64,000 bases of DNA from Sulfitobacter sp. JL08 (lineage in GTDB: Bacteria > Pseudomonadota > Alphaproteobacteria > Rhodobacterales > Rhodobacteraceae), in contig NZ_CP025815.1 of the NCBI RefSeq assembly GCF_003352045.1, forward strand, positions 4,154,001 through 4,218,000, given 5' to 3'. This document shows positions 8,323-19,241 of the stretch, one piece after another (the stretch's first letter is position 1; every line of letters starts with the position of its first letter). Made by a program: the position numbers and the translations under genes. Below the pieces are notes generated by a model. That model saw nothing but the letters and a program-made list of their open reading frames with translations. It did not search any database and was not told the origin of the DNA.

Positions 8323-9882
8323 CTAACGTACCCAAACCTCGACCCTGCGATTCACCTGACGGCCCCAGTCGCTGTCGTCACAGGCCATTGGCAATGCTTC
8401 GCCGAACGCATCGACATCAAGTGTCACACGGTCCAGATTGGCGGTTTCCGCAGCCGCAACAACCGCTTGCCTTACCGCCTCGGCGCGCCGTCTGGCTATT
8501 GCCTGATTGGCAAGAGAAGGGCCATCACCGTCACTGAAACCCACAAACAACAGCCTGCGCGTATCGTATTGGCCTGCCTCCAGGGCAGTTGCCAGTTGTT
8601 GCACGTTCGATCGTGATTGCGCATCCAGACGCACAGACCCTGCTTCGAACCGGAACGATGTCGTCAGCCGCTTCATAGGCGCCAGAACCGAAACCATCTG
8701 GCGCAACCGCTCTCCGGAATTATCATCGCCCATGATCAGGATCGCATTTGCCAACCTGTCGCCCTGCGCGTTCAACCCGATTTCTTCGGGCGACTGATCC
8801 ACAAAGCCGATGCGACGGATAACAGTCTGTGCCGTAGGACCACGCGTAAACGCGAGAAATTCGCGCGCCAGTTTCGGCAACCGCCGCGCTGGTTGATACA
8901 GAAACATCGGCGCTGTCAGTGGATAGTCTTCGGTTTTTATCGAACGCCTGTTGGCGCTAAGAGAAAACCCGCAACGGCCCGTCAGCGTCAAAACCTGACT
9001 GTTGCCGGCTTCTGCATAACTGGCAATGCCCAGCGCAAAAGGATCCGTCAGCACAGCTTCGGGAACAGACCGGCTTAGGGCGTGGCGCTTGATACCTTCG
9101 CCAAGGGTCAGTTTCGCGGGCTTCATCAACCGGTCTTCGACAGCCTGATGCAAGCCCGAACCCGCCGCGGGCAGATGCAGCGATATCTGCGCATCCGGGC
9201 CGCCAAGCTCTGACCAGTTGGTGAGGCGGCCAGCAAAGACCGCCGCCAATTCTGTAGTAGAAATCGACCGAACAGGATTACCCGGCCAGACCACCGGAAC
9301 CATGGCATCCAGCGCCAGAACCCGGCTGCGGTTGGCGCGTGTCATATCCCCCATCCCGGCCTCGCGCGCGCGCTGTTGTTCGTTCGGGCGAATTTCGCGC
9401 TGTGCCATGACAATATCGGCTTCGTTTGCCAGAAGATCGGCAAAGCCTTCATCTGTATTGCTGACGCGAAAGGCAAAGCGGCCCGCCGGTTTTCCGGTTT
9501 GCCGGTCGGTGATCAGATAAACGAAATGCGAATCATCTATCGTTTCTCGCGTCGTTTTGTATCCGCTGCGCTGGGCAAATGCCTCCAGCAACGCCGGCAC
9601 CAGCACTTCACCCATCGCCGAGGATCCTGAAATCGCAAGCTCTGCGACGTAATCTTCAAGATTGGGGCATCCGGGCCCGTCACACAACACGCCCGATCCG
9701 TCGACGGTCAATTCGCCATAGACCGTTTCCAGACGATAAAATTCTCCGTCAAAACCCAACAAGTTTCCGCTGATTTCTACCGCACCATCACGCGATGTTA
9801 ACGTGACGTCTTGCGCCCACGCAGTTGTACAGTTCCAGAACAGAAGAAACGCGGCGAACACCGCCGCGCACCTGAATGACAT
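8323..9882 (-). CDS. PstS-like periplasmic binding protein fused to an OmpA domain
   Basis: A 519-residue exported protein. A signal peptide (MSFRCAAVFAAFLLFWNC, ending TTAWA/Q) is followed by a short N-terminal segment, then a type 2 periplasmic-binding domain resembling PstS (ISGSSAMGEVLVPALLEAFA near residue 85), and a C-terminal OmpA-like peptidoglycan-binding domain (FVGFSDGDGPSLANQAIARR). It would therefore be a ligand-binding protein tethered to the cell wall. The ligand may be phosphate or another oxyanion, but no transporter genes are adjacent. The start has GGACATTCGA before ATG. It is upstream of nothing in its operon, but the anchored unknown gene lies 22 nt behind it. Confidence 0.8.
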   Translation of the reverse strand: MSFRCAAVFAAFLLFWNCTTAWAQDVTLTSRDGAVEISGNLLGFDGEFYRLETVYGELTVDGSGVLCDGPGCPNLEDYVAELAISGSSAMGEVLVPALLEAFAQRSGYKTTRETIDDSHFVYLITDRQTGKPAGRFAFRVSNTDEGFADLLANEADIVMAQREIRPNEQQRAREAGMGDMTRANRSRVLALDAMVPVVWPGNPVRSISTTELAAVFAGRLTNWSELGGPDAQISLHLPAAGSGLHQAVEDRLMKPAKLTLGEGIKRHALSRSVPEAVLTDPFALGIASYAEAGNSQVLTLTGRCGFSLSANRRSIKTEDYPLTAPMFLYQPARRLPKLAREFLAFTRGPTAQTVIRRIGFVDQSPEEIGLNAQGDRLANAILIMGDDNSGERLRQMVSVLAPMKRLTTSFRFEAGSVRLDAQSRSNVQQLATALEAGQYDTRRLLFVGFSDGDGPSLANQAIARRRAEAVRQAVVAAAETANLDRVTLDVDAFGEALPMACDDSDWGRQVNRRVEVWVR

Positions 9883-9904
9883 TCGAATGTCCTAACGTCG
9901 CAAA

Positions 9905-10864
9905 TCAGTTCCGAGCGACTTTCAGGTCTTCGAGCAGATTATTCAACACCAGAAAATCACCGACAGCGTCACATCCCGGCACAGACAGGGACAGGTTCTG
10001 GCTTTTGAGTTGCCCGGCATCGCGCATTTCAAGCGACTGCGCTTGAATATCACGACCACAATTGATCTTGGTCACAGCCGATTCAACGCTTAGGGACACA
10101 ACGCCGTTTTCCCGCGCTGTGCCGGTTGGAAACGTATAGATTTGCGCCAGTAATGGCTCTGGTGCGCTGCGATCACCCAGAACCGTCAGAAATCCGCCCT
10201 CGCCCTTTGCTGCAACACTCAGGTCGCGGGCGGCGTCCTGCCAGACATGCCCTGTTGATCCGTATTCGGCGCCATATTCACGCGCATGCAATTCAAAGCC
10301 CAGATCGCCTTTCCACTGGACAACCACACGGTCGTAAAATTCTAACCCGTCAACATCAACCTGAACCGATGTGCCGTCGCCTTCTGAAAAGGCCAGCATG
10401 AAAAATGCGCGTGGATTGAGCGCCGGAACCGTGACGTTCAAAGATCCGTCTACCGCAGTGGTTTCCGTAAACATCATGCCGCTGTGGTGAATCGTGACGC
10501 GTTCGTTGCCCAGACAGGGCGCACGCAGCGATATATCGACCATCGCGGCCGCCAGAACCTGTGCGGAAGCGGTGATTTCGCAATCAACCGGAGGAGCCTC
10601 AAGCGAAAGTGCCTGCCCCAGACCGACAATGCCTTCCGGCAAAGCAGAGGTCAGTGCAATGGATTGAATATCAAGCCGCGAATCGTCAAGCGTTGGAAGT
10701 TTGACTCCCAGTTCGGCCTGAATAGGTTTGACTTCGATTTCCGGGATCTCTGACGATCCGCCATACCTTTGTTGAGCCGTTTCAGAGCTTTGCATGACAA
10801 AACCGATACCAACCGCACAGGCGAGCGTCCCTCCCGCCAAGGCTATCTGATTCAAATAGGACAT
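9905..10864 (-). CDS. Membrane-anchored protein of unknown function
   Basis: I do not recognise a characterised family. The 319 residues begin with a single hydrophobic segment (NQIALAGGTLACAVGIGFVM), most simply a signal anchor or uncleaved signal, and the rest reads as soluble beta-rich sequence with four scattered Cys (for example PPVDCEITA, RAPCLGNER, KINCGRDIQ, PGCDAVGD) that could form disulfides in the periplasm. It sits 123 nt after secA and 22 nt before the PstS/OmpA fusion on the same strand, so it may be co-expressed with the fusion. Automatic annotation sometimes calls such neighbours of secA translocase; nothing in the sequence supports that. Confidence 0.7.
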   Translation of the reverse strand: MSYLNQIALAGGTLACAVGIGFVMQSSETAQQRYGGSSEIPEIEVKPIQAELGVKLPTLDDSRLDIQSIALTSALPEGIVGLGQALSLEAPPVDCEITASAQVLAAAMVDISLRAPCLGNERVTIHHSGMMFTETTAVDGSLNVTVPALNPRAFFMLAFSEGDGTSVQVDVDGLEFYDRVVVQWKGDLGFELHAREYGAEYGSTGHVWQDAARDLSVAAKGEGGFLTVLGDRSAPEPLLAQIYTFPTGTARENGVVSLSVESAVTKINCGRDIQAQSLEMRDAGQLKSQNLSLSVPGCDAVGDFLVLNNLLEDLKVARN

Positions 10865-10987
10865 AATCCGTCTCCATCCCCACCATGGGCAAAGATCAGA
10901 GTGGCACCAAAAAAGGGCCGAGTTATGACGGCCTATAGGTGTGAATCAGGCAAGAACATGGCAAATCGCCAACGTGTTACCGAACAG

Positions 10988-13690
10988 TTACGCCAGTCTG
11001 CCGTGGCAATGCTTGAATTTCTTGCCGGATCCGCACGGGCATTTGTCGTTACGCCCCGGATTGCCCCAGGTTGACGGATCATCTTCGACAAAGCCGTCAG
11101 CCGCAGCTTGCGGATTGGGTGCCGGCGACGGAGCGCCACCAGTCTCGGCCAATTTTGCCTGAGCCTGCTGCGCCGCGATCATTTCCATCAAAGCCTGTTG
11201 CTCTTCGGGTGTGCGCGGTCGGGCAGTTGCCAGAATACGCGTGATGTCTTCGCGCAGGGAATCAAGCATTCCCTCGAACAACTGGAACGATTCATTCTTG
11301 TATTCGTTCAGTGGATCACGCTGCGCATAGCCCCGAAACCCGACAACCGAGCGCAAATGCTCTAACGTCAGCAGGTGTTCGCGCCATTTCGCATCGATCG
11401 TCTGAAGCAGCACCTGCTTTTCAATCATGCGCATGTTTTCTGCGCCAAAGGACACTGCCTTTTTCGCCATGAAGTCATCGCTGGCCTTGACCAGACGTTC
11501 ACAAATCTCGTTGTCGTCCACGCCTTCTTCGTTTGCCCAATCAACAACGGGCAAATCCATACCCAGCTTCTCAACGACCTGCGCATGCAACCCTTCGGTG
11601 TCCCACTGGTCTGCATAGGTTTTGGGGGGCATGAATTCGTGGATAAGATCTTCGATCACTTCGTGGCGCATGTCGCGGGTGATTTCCGAAAGATCTTCTG
11701 CTTCCATGATTTCGCGACGCTGCGAAAACACGACCTTGCGCTGATCGTTCATCACATCGTCGAATTTCAGAACCTGTTTGCGGTTGTCAAAGTTCCGGCC
11801 TTCAACCTTGGCCTGCGCCCGTTCCAAAGATTTGTTGACCCACGGGTGAACGATGGCCTCGCCTTCCTTCATCCCCATGGACAACAGAACCTTGTCCAGT
11901 TTCTCACCGCCGAAAATGCGCATCAAATCGTCTTCAAGGCTCAGGTAGAATGCTGTTTTGCCCGGATCACCCTGGCGGCCTGAACGTCCGCGCAACTGGT
12001 TGTCGATCCGGCGGCTTTCGTGCCGTTCGGACGCCAGAACAAACAGACCACCGGCTTGTTTGACCTTTTCTTTCTCTTCCGCGTGTTCGCCTTCAATTTT
12101 TGCCCGAAGCGCTTCGGGGTCGGCATCCGGATCGGCATTCAGTGCGTCCAGCACCTGCATCTCGACGTTACCACCCAACTGGATATCGGTACCGCGACCG
12201 GCCATGTTGGTTGCAATTGTCACCGCACCGAATTTGCCCGCATCCGCGACAATCTTGGCTTCCTGTTCGTGTTGCCGGGCATTCAGTACGTTGTGTGGAA
12301 TACCTTCGGCTTTCAGCATTTCGCTGATCATTTCCGATTTTTCGATCGACGTGGTTCCAACCAGCAAGGGCTGCCCCTTGGCATGCGCTTCCTTGATGGA
12401 AACCACCATCGCTTCGTATTTTTCCTTTGCGGTCCGGTACACCGCGTCATCTTCATCAATCCGCGCGATTGGCCGGTTTGTCGGAACCTCGACAACACCA
12501 AGCTTGTAAATTTCCTGAAATTCTTCTGCTTCGGTGGCGGCCGTGCCCGTCATACCCGAAAGCTTTTCATAAAGCCGGAAATAGTTCTGGAACGTTACCG
12601 ATGCCAGCGTCACGTTTTCCGCCGCAATCGGACAACCTTCTTTGGCTTCGATGGCCTGATGCAGTCCGTCCGACAAGCGGCGTCCTGCCATCATGCGTCC
12701 GGTGAATTCATCAATCAGGACAACATCATTATCGCGCACGATATAATCTTTGTCCTTCTGGAAAAGCTTGTGCGCGCGCAGACCCTGATTGATATGGTGC
12801 ACAATCGTCGTGCTTTCCGGATCATAAAGGCTTTGCCCTTCTTCCAGCAAACCACGCTCTGTCAGCAGCTGTTCCAGAAATTCGTTCCCGTCATCTGTGA
12901 ATGTCACATTACGGGTCTTTTCGTCCAGTTCGTAATGATCGGGCGTCAGCGAAGGGATAAGGGCATCAATGGTCTGATACAGATCTGACCGGTCCTGAGA
13001 CGGGCCGGAAATGATCAGCGGCGTGCGCGCCTCGTCGATCAGGATACTGTCAACCTCGTCCACGATCGCGTAATAATGATCGCGCTGGAACATCTCTTTC
13101 AGGTCCGACTTCATGTTGTCGCGCAGATAGTCAAAGCCAAGTTCGTTATTGGTGGCGTAGGTCACATCGCAACCATAGGCCGCGCCTTTTTCCGAACCGG
13201 GTTGCCCCGGATAGACTGCACCGGTGGTCAGACCCAGAGCGCTGAAAACCTTGCTCATCCATTCCGCGTCGCGCTTGACCAGATAGTCGTTGACCGTGAC
13301 GATATGAACGCCCCGCTCCAGCAGCGCATTCAGATAGGCAGGAAATGTCGCCACAAGGGTCTTGCCCTCGCCTGTCTTCATTTCGGAAATATTGCCCTGA
13401 TGCAGGAAAATCCCACCCATCAACTGCACATCATAGGCGCGCAGGCCCAGGGCGCGGCGGGCCGCTTCGCGGCAGTTTGCAAACGCCTCGGGCAGCAAGT
13501 CGTCAAGACTTTCACCCTCACTCAGCCGTTTCTTGAAATCTTGCGTCTTTTCGATCAGCGCTTCATCCGAAAGTTTTTCAAACTCCGGCTCCAGCGCATT
13601 GATCTTGTCTATCAGCGGGCGCGTTGCCTTGATCTTACGGTCATTTGGCGTTCCAAACACCTTTTTTGTGATGGTTCCAAAACCCAGCAT
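10988..13690 (-). CDS. secA: Preprotein translocase ATPase SecA
   Basis: Motor ATPase that pushes unfolded preproteins through SecYEG. The 900 residues include the Walker A region [30 protein letters not shown] in NBD1, the second nucleotide-binding core [17 protein letters not shown], the [13 protein letters not shown] motif, and a C-terminal zinc-binding SecB/ribosome contact [14 protein letters not shown]. The start is ATG at 13690 ([10 protein letters not shown]), preceded by GGAGAGAGC; an in-frame extension to 13831 has no ribosome-binding site and does not resemble SecA. It is divergent from the secreted parvulin gene, which fits a protein-export theme. Confidence 0.98.
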   Translation of the reverse strand: MLGFGTITKKVFGTPNDRKIKATRPLIDKINALEPEFEKLSDEALIEKTQDFKKRLSEGESLDDLLPEAFANCREAARRALGLRAYDVQLMGGIFLHQGNISEMKTGEGKTLVATFPAYLNALLERGVHIVTVNDYLVKRDAEWMSKVFSALGLTTGAVYPGQPGSEKGAAYGCDVTYATNNELGFDYLRDNMKSDLKEMFQRDHYYAIVDEVDSILIDEARTPLIISGPSQDRSDLYQTIDALIPSLTPDHYELDEKTRNVTFTDDGNEFLEQLLTERGLLEEGQSLYDPESTTIVHHINQGLRAHKLFQKDKDYIVRDNDVVLIDEFTGRMMAGRRLSDGLHQAIEAKEGCPIAAENVTLASVTFQNYFRLYEKLSGMTGTAATEAEEFQEIYKLGVVEVPTNRPIARIDEDDAVYRTAKEKYEAMVVSIKEAHAKGQPLLVGTTSIEKSEMISEMLKAEGIPHNVLNARQHEQEAKIVADAGKFGAVTIATNMAGRGTDIQLGGNVEMQVLDALNADPDADPEALRAKIEGEHAEEKEKVKQAGGLFVLASERHESRRIDNQLRGRSGRQGDPGKTAFYLSLEDDLMRIFGGEKLDKVLLSMGMKEGEAIVHPWVNKSLERAQAKVEGRNFDNRKQVLKFDDVMNDQRKVVFSQRREIMEAEDLSEITRDMRHEVIEDLIHEFMPPKTYADQWDTEGLHAQVVEKLGMDLPVVDWANEEGVDDNEICERLVKASDDFMAKKAVSFGAENMRMIEKQVLLQTIDAKWREHLLTLEHLRSVVGFRGYAQRDPLNEYKNESFQLFEGMLDSLREDITRILATARPRTPEEQQALMEMIAAQQAQAKLAETGGAPSPAPNPQAAADGFVEDDPSTWGNPGRNDKCPCGSGKKFKHCHGRLA

Positions 13691-13873
13691 GCTCTCTCCA
13701 GCCGATCTGACGTGTTCTTGTGCGGCATTCACTTGCCCGCCCCGCGCACAGCCCATAGATATTGGGGTGATAGACGGCTCCGCATAGCCATGAGGCGATG
13801 TAAGGTTCCCGTCAAACAGTGTCAACGTCACCCGGCCAGTTCGGGCGTCCGAGACGCTAACATAGGATGGATT

Positions 13874-14725
13874 ATGCTAAATAAGTTACGTAAAATGCCC
13901 GCTGTTGCCCTTATGTCGATGATGGCGCTGCCAGTCGCCGCCCAGGACACACCAACAGCCGATACTGTTGTCGCCACTGTGAATGGAACAGAAATCAAGC
14001 TGGGGCACATGATTGTTGCCCGCGCCACGCTGCCGGAACAATATCAGCAACTGCCCGACGAAGTGTTGTTTACCGGAATTCTGGATCAGTTGATCCAGCA
14101 AACCGCGCTTGAACAAAGCCTGACAACCGAACCGCCCAAACGTGTGACGCTGTCGCTGGAAAATGAACGCCGTTCGCTGCTAGCCGCAGAAGCAATCGAA
14201 GGCGTTCTGGCGGACGCATTGACAGACGAGGCGATTCAGGGCGTGTACGATGCGCAGTTTGCCAATGCCGATGGTGGCGACGAATATAACGCATCGCACA
14301 TTCTGGTCGAAACCGAGGAAGAAGCGGCAGCCGTCAAAGCCGCGCTGGACGGTGGCGCAGATTTTGCCGACACCGCGCGCGAAAAATCAACCGGACCGTC
14401 AGGCCCCGGCGGCGGCGAACTGGGATGGTTTGGCCCCGGCATGATGGTTCCCGAATTCGAAGCGGCAGTTGTCGCGCTGGAGCCCGGCACGATATCAGAG
14501 CCTGTTCAGACACAATTTGGCTGGCATATCGTCAAACTGAACGAAACCCGCAAGAAACCGGCCCCTACGCTGGACGAGGCGCGCGACCAGATTGTAGAGC
14601 AAATTCAGCAGCAAGCCGTGAACGAGCGGGTTGCCGAACTGACTGCGGCGGCAGAGGTTGATCGCGAGGCAGGTGCCGCTGTTGATCCTGCGATAATCAA
14701 AAATCTGGACCTGCTGGAGAACTGA
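13874..14725 (+). CDS. Exported parvulin-type peptidylprolyl isomerase
   Basis: A 283-residue periplasmic protein. The signal peptide [24 protein letters not shown] ends at an AxA-type site, followed by a SurA/PrsA-like helical N-terminal region and a PpiC rotamase domain at about residues 130-225, with the family blocks [30 protein letters not shown] and [10 protein letters not shown]. It should assist folding of exported proteins by proline isomerisation or as a chaperone. ATG at 13874 is chosen because it starts the signal peptide; the frame stays open far upstream, but that part is antisense to secA. argJ follows after 4 nt, so the genes are co-transcribed. Confidence 0.92.
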   Translation: MLNKLRKMPAVALMSMMALPVAAQDTPTADTVVATVNGTEIKLGHMIVARATLPEQYQQLPDEVLFTGILDQLIQQTALEQSLTTEPPKRVTLSLENERRSLLAAEAIEGVLADALTDEAIQGVYDAQFANADGGDEYNASHILVETEEEAAAVKAALDGGADFADTAREKSTGPSGPGGGELGWFGPGMMVPEFEAAVVALEPGTISEPVQTQFGWHIVKLNETRKKPAPTLDEARDQIVEQIQQQAVNERVAELTAAAEVDREAGAAVDPAIIKNLDLLEN

Positions 14726-14729
14726 TAAC

Positions 14730-15956
14730 ATGGCCGGTACGCCACCCCTTTCGCCTTTGGCGCCCAAAACCTTTCCGAAATTGCCGGTGATTGATGGCGT
14801 ATCGTTTGCAACCGCTGCCGCCGGGATAAAATACGCCGGCCGCACCGATGTGATGTTGGCTGTCACGACACCCGGAACGGCAGTGGCGGGCGTGTTTACA
14901 CGCTCGTCCACGCGGTCTGCACCGGTTCTGGACTGTCAGGCAAAGATCGGAACAGACTCATCTGATGGCGCCGCGTTTCTGGTGAATTCCGGAAACGCCA
15001 ACGCCTTTACCGGACGTCACGGAACGGACTCGGTCAGCACAATTTGCAATGCCGTTGCCAAAGCTTCGGCAATTCCTGCGGAACGCGTCTTTACGGCATC
15101 GACAGGCGTGATCGGAGAGCCTTTGCCGCATGACAGGATCGTTGGTGTTCTTGACGAACTTGCCAGCCATCTGCGCCCTGACGGAATGCAGGATGCCGCG
15201 CGCGCAATCATGACGACTGACACATTTCCCAAAGGCGCGGCGGCAAGCTGTGACATTGGCGGCAACACCGTTTCCATTGCGGGCATCGCAAAAGGGTCCG
15301 GAATGATCGCACCCGATATGGCGACGATGCTGGTTTACATCTTTACCGATGCGAAAATCCAGCAACCCGAGCTTCAGGCCATCGTATCGGAATTGAACAA
15401 TGCAACTTTCAATTGCATCACCGTCGACAGCGATACATCCACTTCGGACAGCGTTCTGGTCGCAGCGACGGGGGCATCCGGAATAGATGTTACCGGCCAA
15501 CAGGTGTTTCGTGACGCCCTGCGCGAGGTCATGCTTGATCTGGCGCATCAAGTCGTGCGCGATGGAGAAGGGGCCACCAAATTCGTCGAGATCAGCGTCA
15601 CCAACGCGACAAGTGACACCGATGCCAGGATACATGCTCTGTCCATCGCAAATTCGCCGCTGGTCAAGACCGCCATTGCGGGGGAAGACGCCAATTGGGG
15701 CCGTGTCGTTATGGCGATTGGGAAATCAGGCGCGCCCGCCGACCGTGATAAACTTTCGATCCGCTTCGGGGAACACATCGTCGCTGAAAACGGATGGGTC
15801 AGCCCGAACTACAACGAACAGGCAGCGTCAGAGTATATGAAAGGCCAGTCTCTTTCGATTTCCGTGGATTTCGGCATCGGATCAGGGGCCGCCACTGTGT
15901 GGACCTGCGATCTGACCCATGGCTACATCACGATCAACGGCGATTACAGATCGTGA
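14730..15956 (+). CDS. argJ: Bifunctional ornithine acetyltransferase / N-acetylglutamate synthase
   Basis: ArgJ recycles the acetyl group from N-acetylornithine to glutamate and can also use acetyl-CoA, closing the cyclic arginine pathway. The 408-residue precursor contains the autocleavage region KGSGMIAPDMATMLVY; cleavage before the Thr gives alpha and beta subunits with that Thr as nucleophile. The C-terminus ends in GYITINGDYRS, typical of the family. It lies 4 nt after the parvulin gene and 13 nt before the mutT start. argG, a later step of the same pathway, is in this window at 44.5 kb. Confidence 0.96.
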   Translation: MAGTPPLSPLAPKTFPKLPVIDGVSFATAAAGIKYAGRTDVMLAVTTPGTAVAGVFTRSSTRSAPVLDCQAKIGTDSSDGAAFLVNSGNANAFTGRHGTDSVSTICNAVAKASAIPAERVFTASTGVIGEPLPHDRIVGVLDELASHLRPDGMQDAARAIMTTDTFPKGAAASCDIGGNTVSIAGIAKGSGMIAPDMATMLVYIFTDAKIQQPELQAIVSELNNATFNCITVDSDTSTSDSVLVAATGASGIDVTGQQVFRDALREVMLDLAHQVVRDGEGATKFVEISVTNATSDTDARIHALSIANSPLVKTAIAGEDANWGRVVMAIGKSGAPADRDKLSIRFGEHIVAENGWVSPNYNEQAASEYMKGQSLSISVDFGIGSGAATVWTCDLTHGYITINGDYRS

Positions 15957-15969
15957 CGGAGACGGTCAC

Positions 15970-16368
15970 TTGAAAACGGTTCTTGTCTCTGCCGTCGCGC
16001 TTATCGATGTGGACGGGCGTGTGTTGATCACCCAGCGCCCACCCGGCAAATCAATGGCCGGATTGTGGGAGTTTCCGGGCGGCAAGATTGAACCCGGAGA
16101 AACACCCGAGGTCGCCCTGATCCGCGAACTTCAGGAAGAACTGGGTATTGATACATGGGCCTCGTGTCTTGCGCCGTTGACCTTTGCCAGCCACGCTTAC
16201 GATGATTTCCACCTTCTGATGCCACTTTTTGCCTGCCGCAAATGGGATGGAGTGCCGACTTCGCGGGAAGGACAGGCGCTGAAATGGGTGCGCGCCAATG
16301 CGCTGCGCGACTATCCGATGCCCCCCGCCGATATCCCGCTCATCTCGATTTTGCGGGATTGGTTGTAA
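15970..16368 (+). CDS. mutT: 8-oxo-dGTP diphosphatase (Nudix, MutT)
   Basis: Nudix hydrolase that removes oxidised guanine nucleotides from the pool. The Nudix box reads GGKIEPGETPEVALIRELQE followed by ELGI at about residues 37-60. The best start is TTG at 15970, 8 nt after a GGAG motif (15958-15961) and giving 132 residues, the typical MutT length; an in-frame ATG at 15919 lies inside argJ and has no ribosome-binding site. It is the third gene of the parvulin-argJ-mutT unit. The family is certain; the preferred substrate is inferred from similarity and length. Confidence 0.9.
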   Translation: MKTVLVSAVALIDVDGRVLITQRPPGKSMAGLWEFPGGKIEPGETPEVALIRELQEELGIDTWASCLAPLTFASHAYDDFHLLMPLFACRKWDGVPTSREGQALKWVRANALRDYPMPPADIPLISILRDWL

Positions 16369-16539
16369 TTGCATTGGGTCTTCGGGGCTGATCAATCAAC
16401 CCATAGGCGAAAACTCGCCCAAATGCTGCTTTTGGGCCGGTTACTGCGCAATGTTGCTGCCCTGGTTAAGAATTGACAGATGATTATTTCCAAAGGGTCC
16501 GCTACAAAAAGCCTATCAAATTTTTTGGGGAGATTTGAT

Positions 16540-16665
16540 TTGCTAAGGACAATCATCATCGGCACATGCGTGTCGATCCAGGGCATATACGTCCGGACGT
16601 TTCCAGATGGCAGAATTGCGGTAAGGGACGGGCAGACGATATATTCCGGAATGCCGGTTGCCTGA
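16540..16665 (+). CDS. Small conserved-looking protein, 41 residues, unknown function
   Basis: A short frame starts with TTG at 16540, 6 nt after a strong GGGGAGA ribosome-binding site (16527-16533), and encodes MLRTIIIGTCVSIQGIYVRT then FPDGRIAVRDGQTIYSGMPV and a final Ala. The pattern of a short hydrophobic start and a VRxxPDGRIxVRxG core reads like a small folded beta protein rather than random translation. It stands alone between mutT and a strong intrinsic terminator at 16699, which supports a real transcription unit. I have no function for it; the memory of similar short Roseobacter proteins is a recollection, not a search. Confidence 0.6.
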   Translation: MLRTIIIGTCVSIQGIYVRTFPDGRIAVRDGQTIYSGMPVA

Positions 16666-16698
16666 CCGGAAGGAATGAAACCAAAGACCAGAAGACGT

Positions 16699-16730
16699 AA
16701 GGGACAGCCAATGCTGTCCCTTTTATTTTA
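16699..16730 (+). terminator. Intrinsic terminator after the small gene
   Basis: GGGACAGC (16701-16708) and GCTGTCCC (16713-16720) form a perfect 8-bp stem with a CAAT loop, extended by AA/TT, followed by TTTTATTTT. It ends directly at the infB stop codon, so it may also help stop infB transcription from the other strand, although the U-run is weaker in that direction. Confidence 0.85.
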
Positions 16731-19232
16731 TCAATCCAGTGTGCGGTTCACTTCTTCGCGCTCGAAAATCTCGATCACGTCACCGGGACGAACATCTTCG
16801 TAATTTTCAAACGCCATGCCGCATTCCTGGCCGGACTGCACTTCCGCGACTTCGTCTTTAAAGCGCTTCAGCGTTTTCAATGTGCCCTCGTGGATGACAA
16901 CGTTGTCGCGCAGCAGACGAACACCCGCAGACCGGCGTGCAACGCCTTCGGTCACAAGACACCCGGCAACCTTGCCGACATTGGACACTTTGAACACGTC
17001 CTTGATTTCGGCATACCCGATGAATTTTTCCTTGATCTCGTTGCTCAGCAGGCCGGAAGCGGCTGCTTTTACATCGTCGACCAGATCATAGATCACCGAA
17101 TAGTACCGGATTTCGACACCTTTCTGGTTCGCGGTATTACGGGCTGATGCGTTTGCACGCACGTTAAAGCCCATAATCGGGGCATTGGATGCCTCGGCCA
17201 GCCCGACATCGGTTTCGGTAATCGCGCCCACTCCGGAATGGAGCACACGAACACGCACCTCTTCGTTGCCGATTTTTTCCATCGCCTGCACGATTGCTTC
17301 GGCTGAACCCTGAACGTCCGCCTTGACCAGAATTGGCATTTCATTGACGGATTCATCCGCCTTGGCATTTGCCATCAACTGTTCCAGCGTCGTCGCCGCG
17401 CCGGCTGCTGCGCGTTTGTCTTTGGCAGCGCTTGCACGATATTCCGCGATTTCACGGGCCTGAGCTTCGGTGGCAACAACGTTCAGAACGTCGCCCGCTT
17501 CGGGTGTTCCGTTCAGGCCCAACACTTCCACCGGAACCGATGGTCCGGCTTCGTTCACGCGTTCGCCCTTGTCATCGACCAGTGCGCGCACTTTGCCCCA
17601 CTGTTCGCCTACAACAAAGATATCGCCCTTTTTCAGCGTACCTGTCTGAACCAGAACCGTTGCCACAGGGCCGCGACCCACATCCAGTTGCGCTTCGATC
17701 ACCGCACCCTCGGCGGCGCGGTCCGGATTGGCCTTGAGTTCCAGAACTTCAGCCTGCAACGAAATCGCCTCGAGCAATTCGTCAAGACCGGTTCCCTTGA
17801 TGGCCGAAACCTCGACATCCTGAACGTCACCAGACATCTTTTCCACGACCACTTCGTGCTGCAACAGGTCTGTACGCACCTTGTCAGGATTTGCTTCGGG
17901 GCGGTCGATCTTGTTGATCGCAACGATCATCGGAACACCCGCCGCTTTCGCGTGCGCAATTGCTTCGACAGTCTGCGGCATCACGGCATCATCTGCCGCA
18001 ACAACCAGAACAACAATGTCCGTCACCTGTGCCCCGCGCGACCGCATGGATGTAAACGCGGCGTGGCCGGGTGTATCCAGAAAGGTCATTTCAGACCCGT
18101 CAGCCGTTTTTACACGATAGGCACCGATATGCTGCGTGATCCCGCCCGCTTCGCCAGAAACAACTTTGGCCTTGCGGATGGCATCCAGCAACGATGTCTT
18201 GCCGTGGTCAACGTGACCCATGACAGTGATAACCGGAGGCCGCGGCAACAGGTCTTCTTCCTTATCCTGAACCTGGGCAATCACATCTTCCACGTCAGCA
18301 TCGGACACCCGGACAACCTTGTGGCCGAATTCCTCGATGATCAGTTCGGCTGTATCTGCGTCGATGGTTTCGTTTTGCGTCACCATCATCCCGTTGTTCA
18401 TCAGGGATTTGATTACCGCACCAACGCGTTCCGCCATACGGTTCGCCAGTTCGGACACGACGATCGCTTCGGGCAATTGTACTTCGCGCACGATCTTTTC
18501 GCGCTCGACACTGCCGCCCATCGCCTTTTGACGCGCGCGTTCCTGTTTGCGCTTCATCGCCGCCATGGAACGTTGACGCCCGCCTTCACCACCGGCAAGG
18601 GCCTGGTTCAGGGTCAGTTTTCCAGAACGGCGTCCGTCATCAAAGCCTTGTTTGTTCCGTGTCGGGCGCTGATCCTGCTCACGGTCCGTCTTGCGTGATG
18701 GCGCGGGTGCGCCTCCTGCACTCTTGCTCGGGCCGCGTGGTGTCGGCGCTTCTGCACTTGGCGCGATCTCGGCGGCCGCGGCTGCGGCGGCGCGCTTGGC
18801 CGCGGCTTCCGCATCAAGCTGTTCCTGCTTGGCTTTGGCAGCAGCACGTTCTTCGCGTTCGCGTTCTTCTTTTTCCTTGGCTTCCGCCTCGGCGCGGCGG
18901 CGGTCACGCTCTTCTTCGCGCGCCTTTTCTTCAGCCTCGCGCTGAAGCGCGTCTTCTGTCTCGCGTGCTTTGGCAGCCTGAACCGCCTTCAGACGCCGTT
19001 CCATTTCCGCATCGGTGATGCCGGCAGGACGACGCGACGGATCACCCGTGACCGGACCGGTGGCCGGCGTGGCAGGTTTTGCCGCGCCCGGTTTAGGCAC
19101 GACAACCCGCTTACGTTTTGTTTCCACAACGACGTTCTTGGTCCGCCCATGGCTAAAGCTCTGCTTTACATTCCCGGGGCGGGATCCACCGGGGCGCAGC
19201 CCCAACGTCTTTTTGCCATCACTATCGCTCAT
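16731..19232 (-). CDS. infB: Translation initiation factor IF-2
   Basis: GTPase that places initiator tRNA on the 30S subunit and promotes subunit joining. The 833 residues contain a charged and Ala-rich N-terminal region (Arg/Glu/Lys repeats at about residues 85-170, likely extended helix), the IF2 N-domain, and a G domain with [23 protein letters not shown] and [11 protein letters not shown], followed by domains II-IV. The C-terminus ends in [13 protein letters not shown]. It is the last gene of rimP-nusA-ylxR-infB; the gap to ylxR is 9 nt. Confidence 0.97.
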   Translation of the reverse strand: MSDSDGKKTLGLRPGGSRPGNVKQSFSHGRTKNVVVETKRKRVVVPKPGAAKPATPATGPVTGDPSRRPAGITDAEMERRLKAVQAAKARETEDALQREAEEKAREEERDRRRAEAEAKEKEEREREERAAAKAKQEQLDAEAAAKRAAAAAAAEIAPSAEAPTPRGPSKSAGGAPAPSRKTDREQDQRPTRNKQGFDDGRRSGKLTLNQALAGGEGGRQRSMAAMKRKQERARQKAMGGSVEREKIVREVQLPEAIVVSELANRMAERVGAVIKSLMNNGMMVTQNETIDADTAELIIEEFGHKVVRVSDADVEDVIAQVQDKEEDLLPRPPVITVMGHVDHGKTSLLDAIRKAKVVSGEAGGITQHIGAYRVKTADGSEMTFLDTPGHAAFTSMRSRGAQVTDIVVLVVAADDAVMPQTVEAIAHAKAAGVPMIVAINKIDRPEANPDKVRTDLLQHEVVVEKMSGDVQDVEVSAIKGTGLDELLEAISLQAEVLELKANPDRAAEGAVIEAQLDVGRGPVATVLVQTGTLKKGDIFVVGEQWGKVRALVDDKGERVNEAGPSVPVEVLGLNGTPEAGDVLNVVATEAQAREIAEYRASAAKDKRAAAGAATTLEQLMANAKADESVNEMPILVKADVQGSAEAIVQAMEKIGNEEVRVRVLHSGVGAITETDVGLAEASNAPIMGFNVRANASARNTANQKGVEIRYYSVIYDLVDDVKAAASGLLSNEIKEKFIGYAEIKDVFKVSNVGKVAGCLVTEGVARRSAGVRLLRDNVVIHEGTLKTLKRFKDEVAEVQSGQECGMAFENYEDVRPGDVIEIFEREEVNRTLD

Positions 19233-19241
19233 AAAGCTGTC

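Noticed and set aside
13076-13873. Long N-terminal extension of the parvulin frame
   Set aside because: This part is antisense to secA and the translation is unlike any parvulin; the signal peptide starts at 13874.
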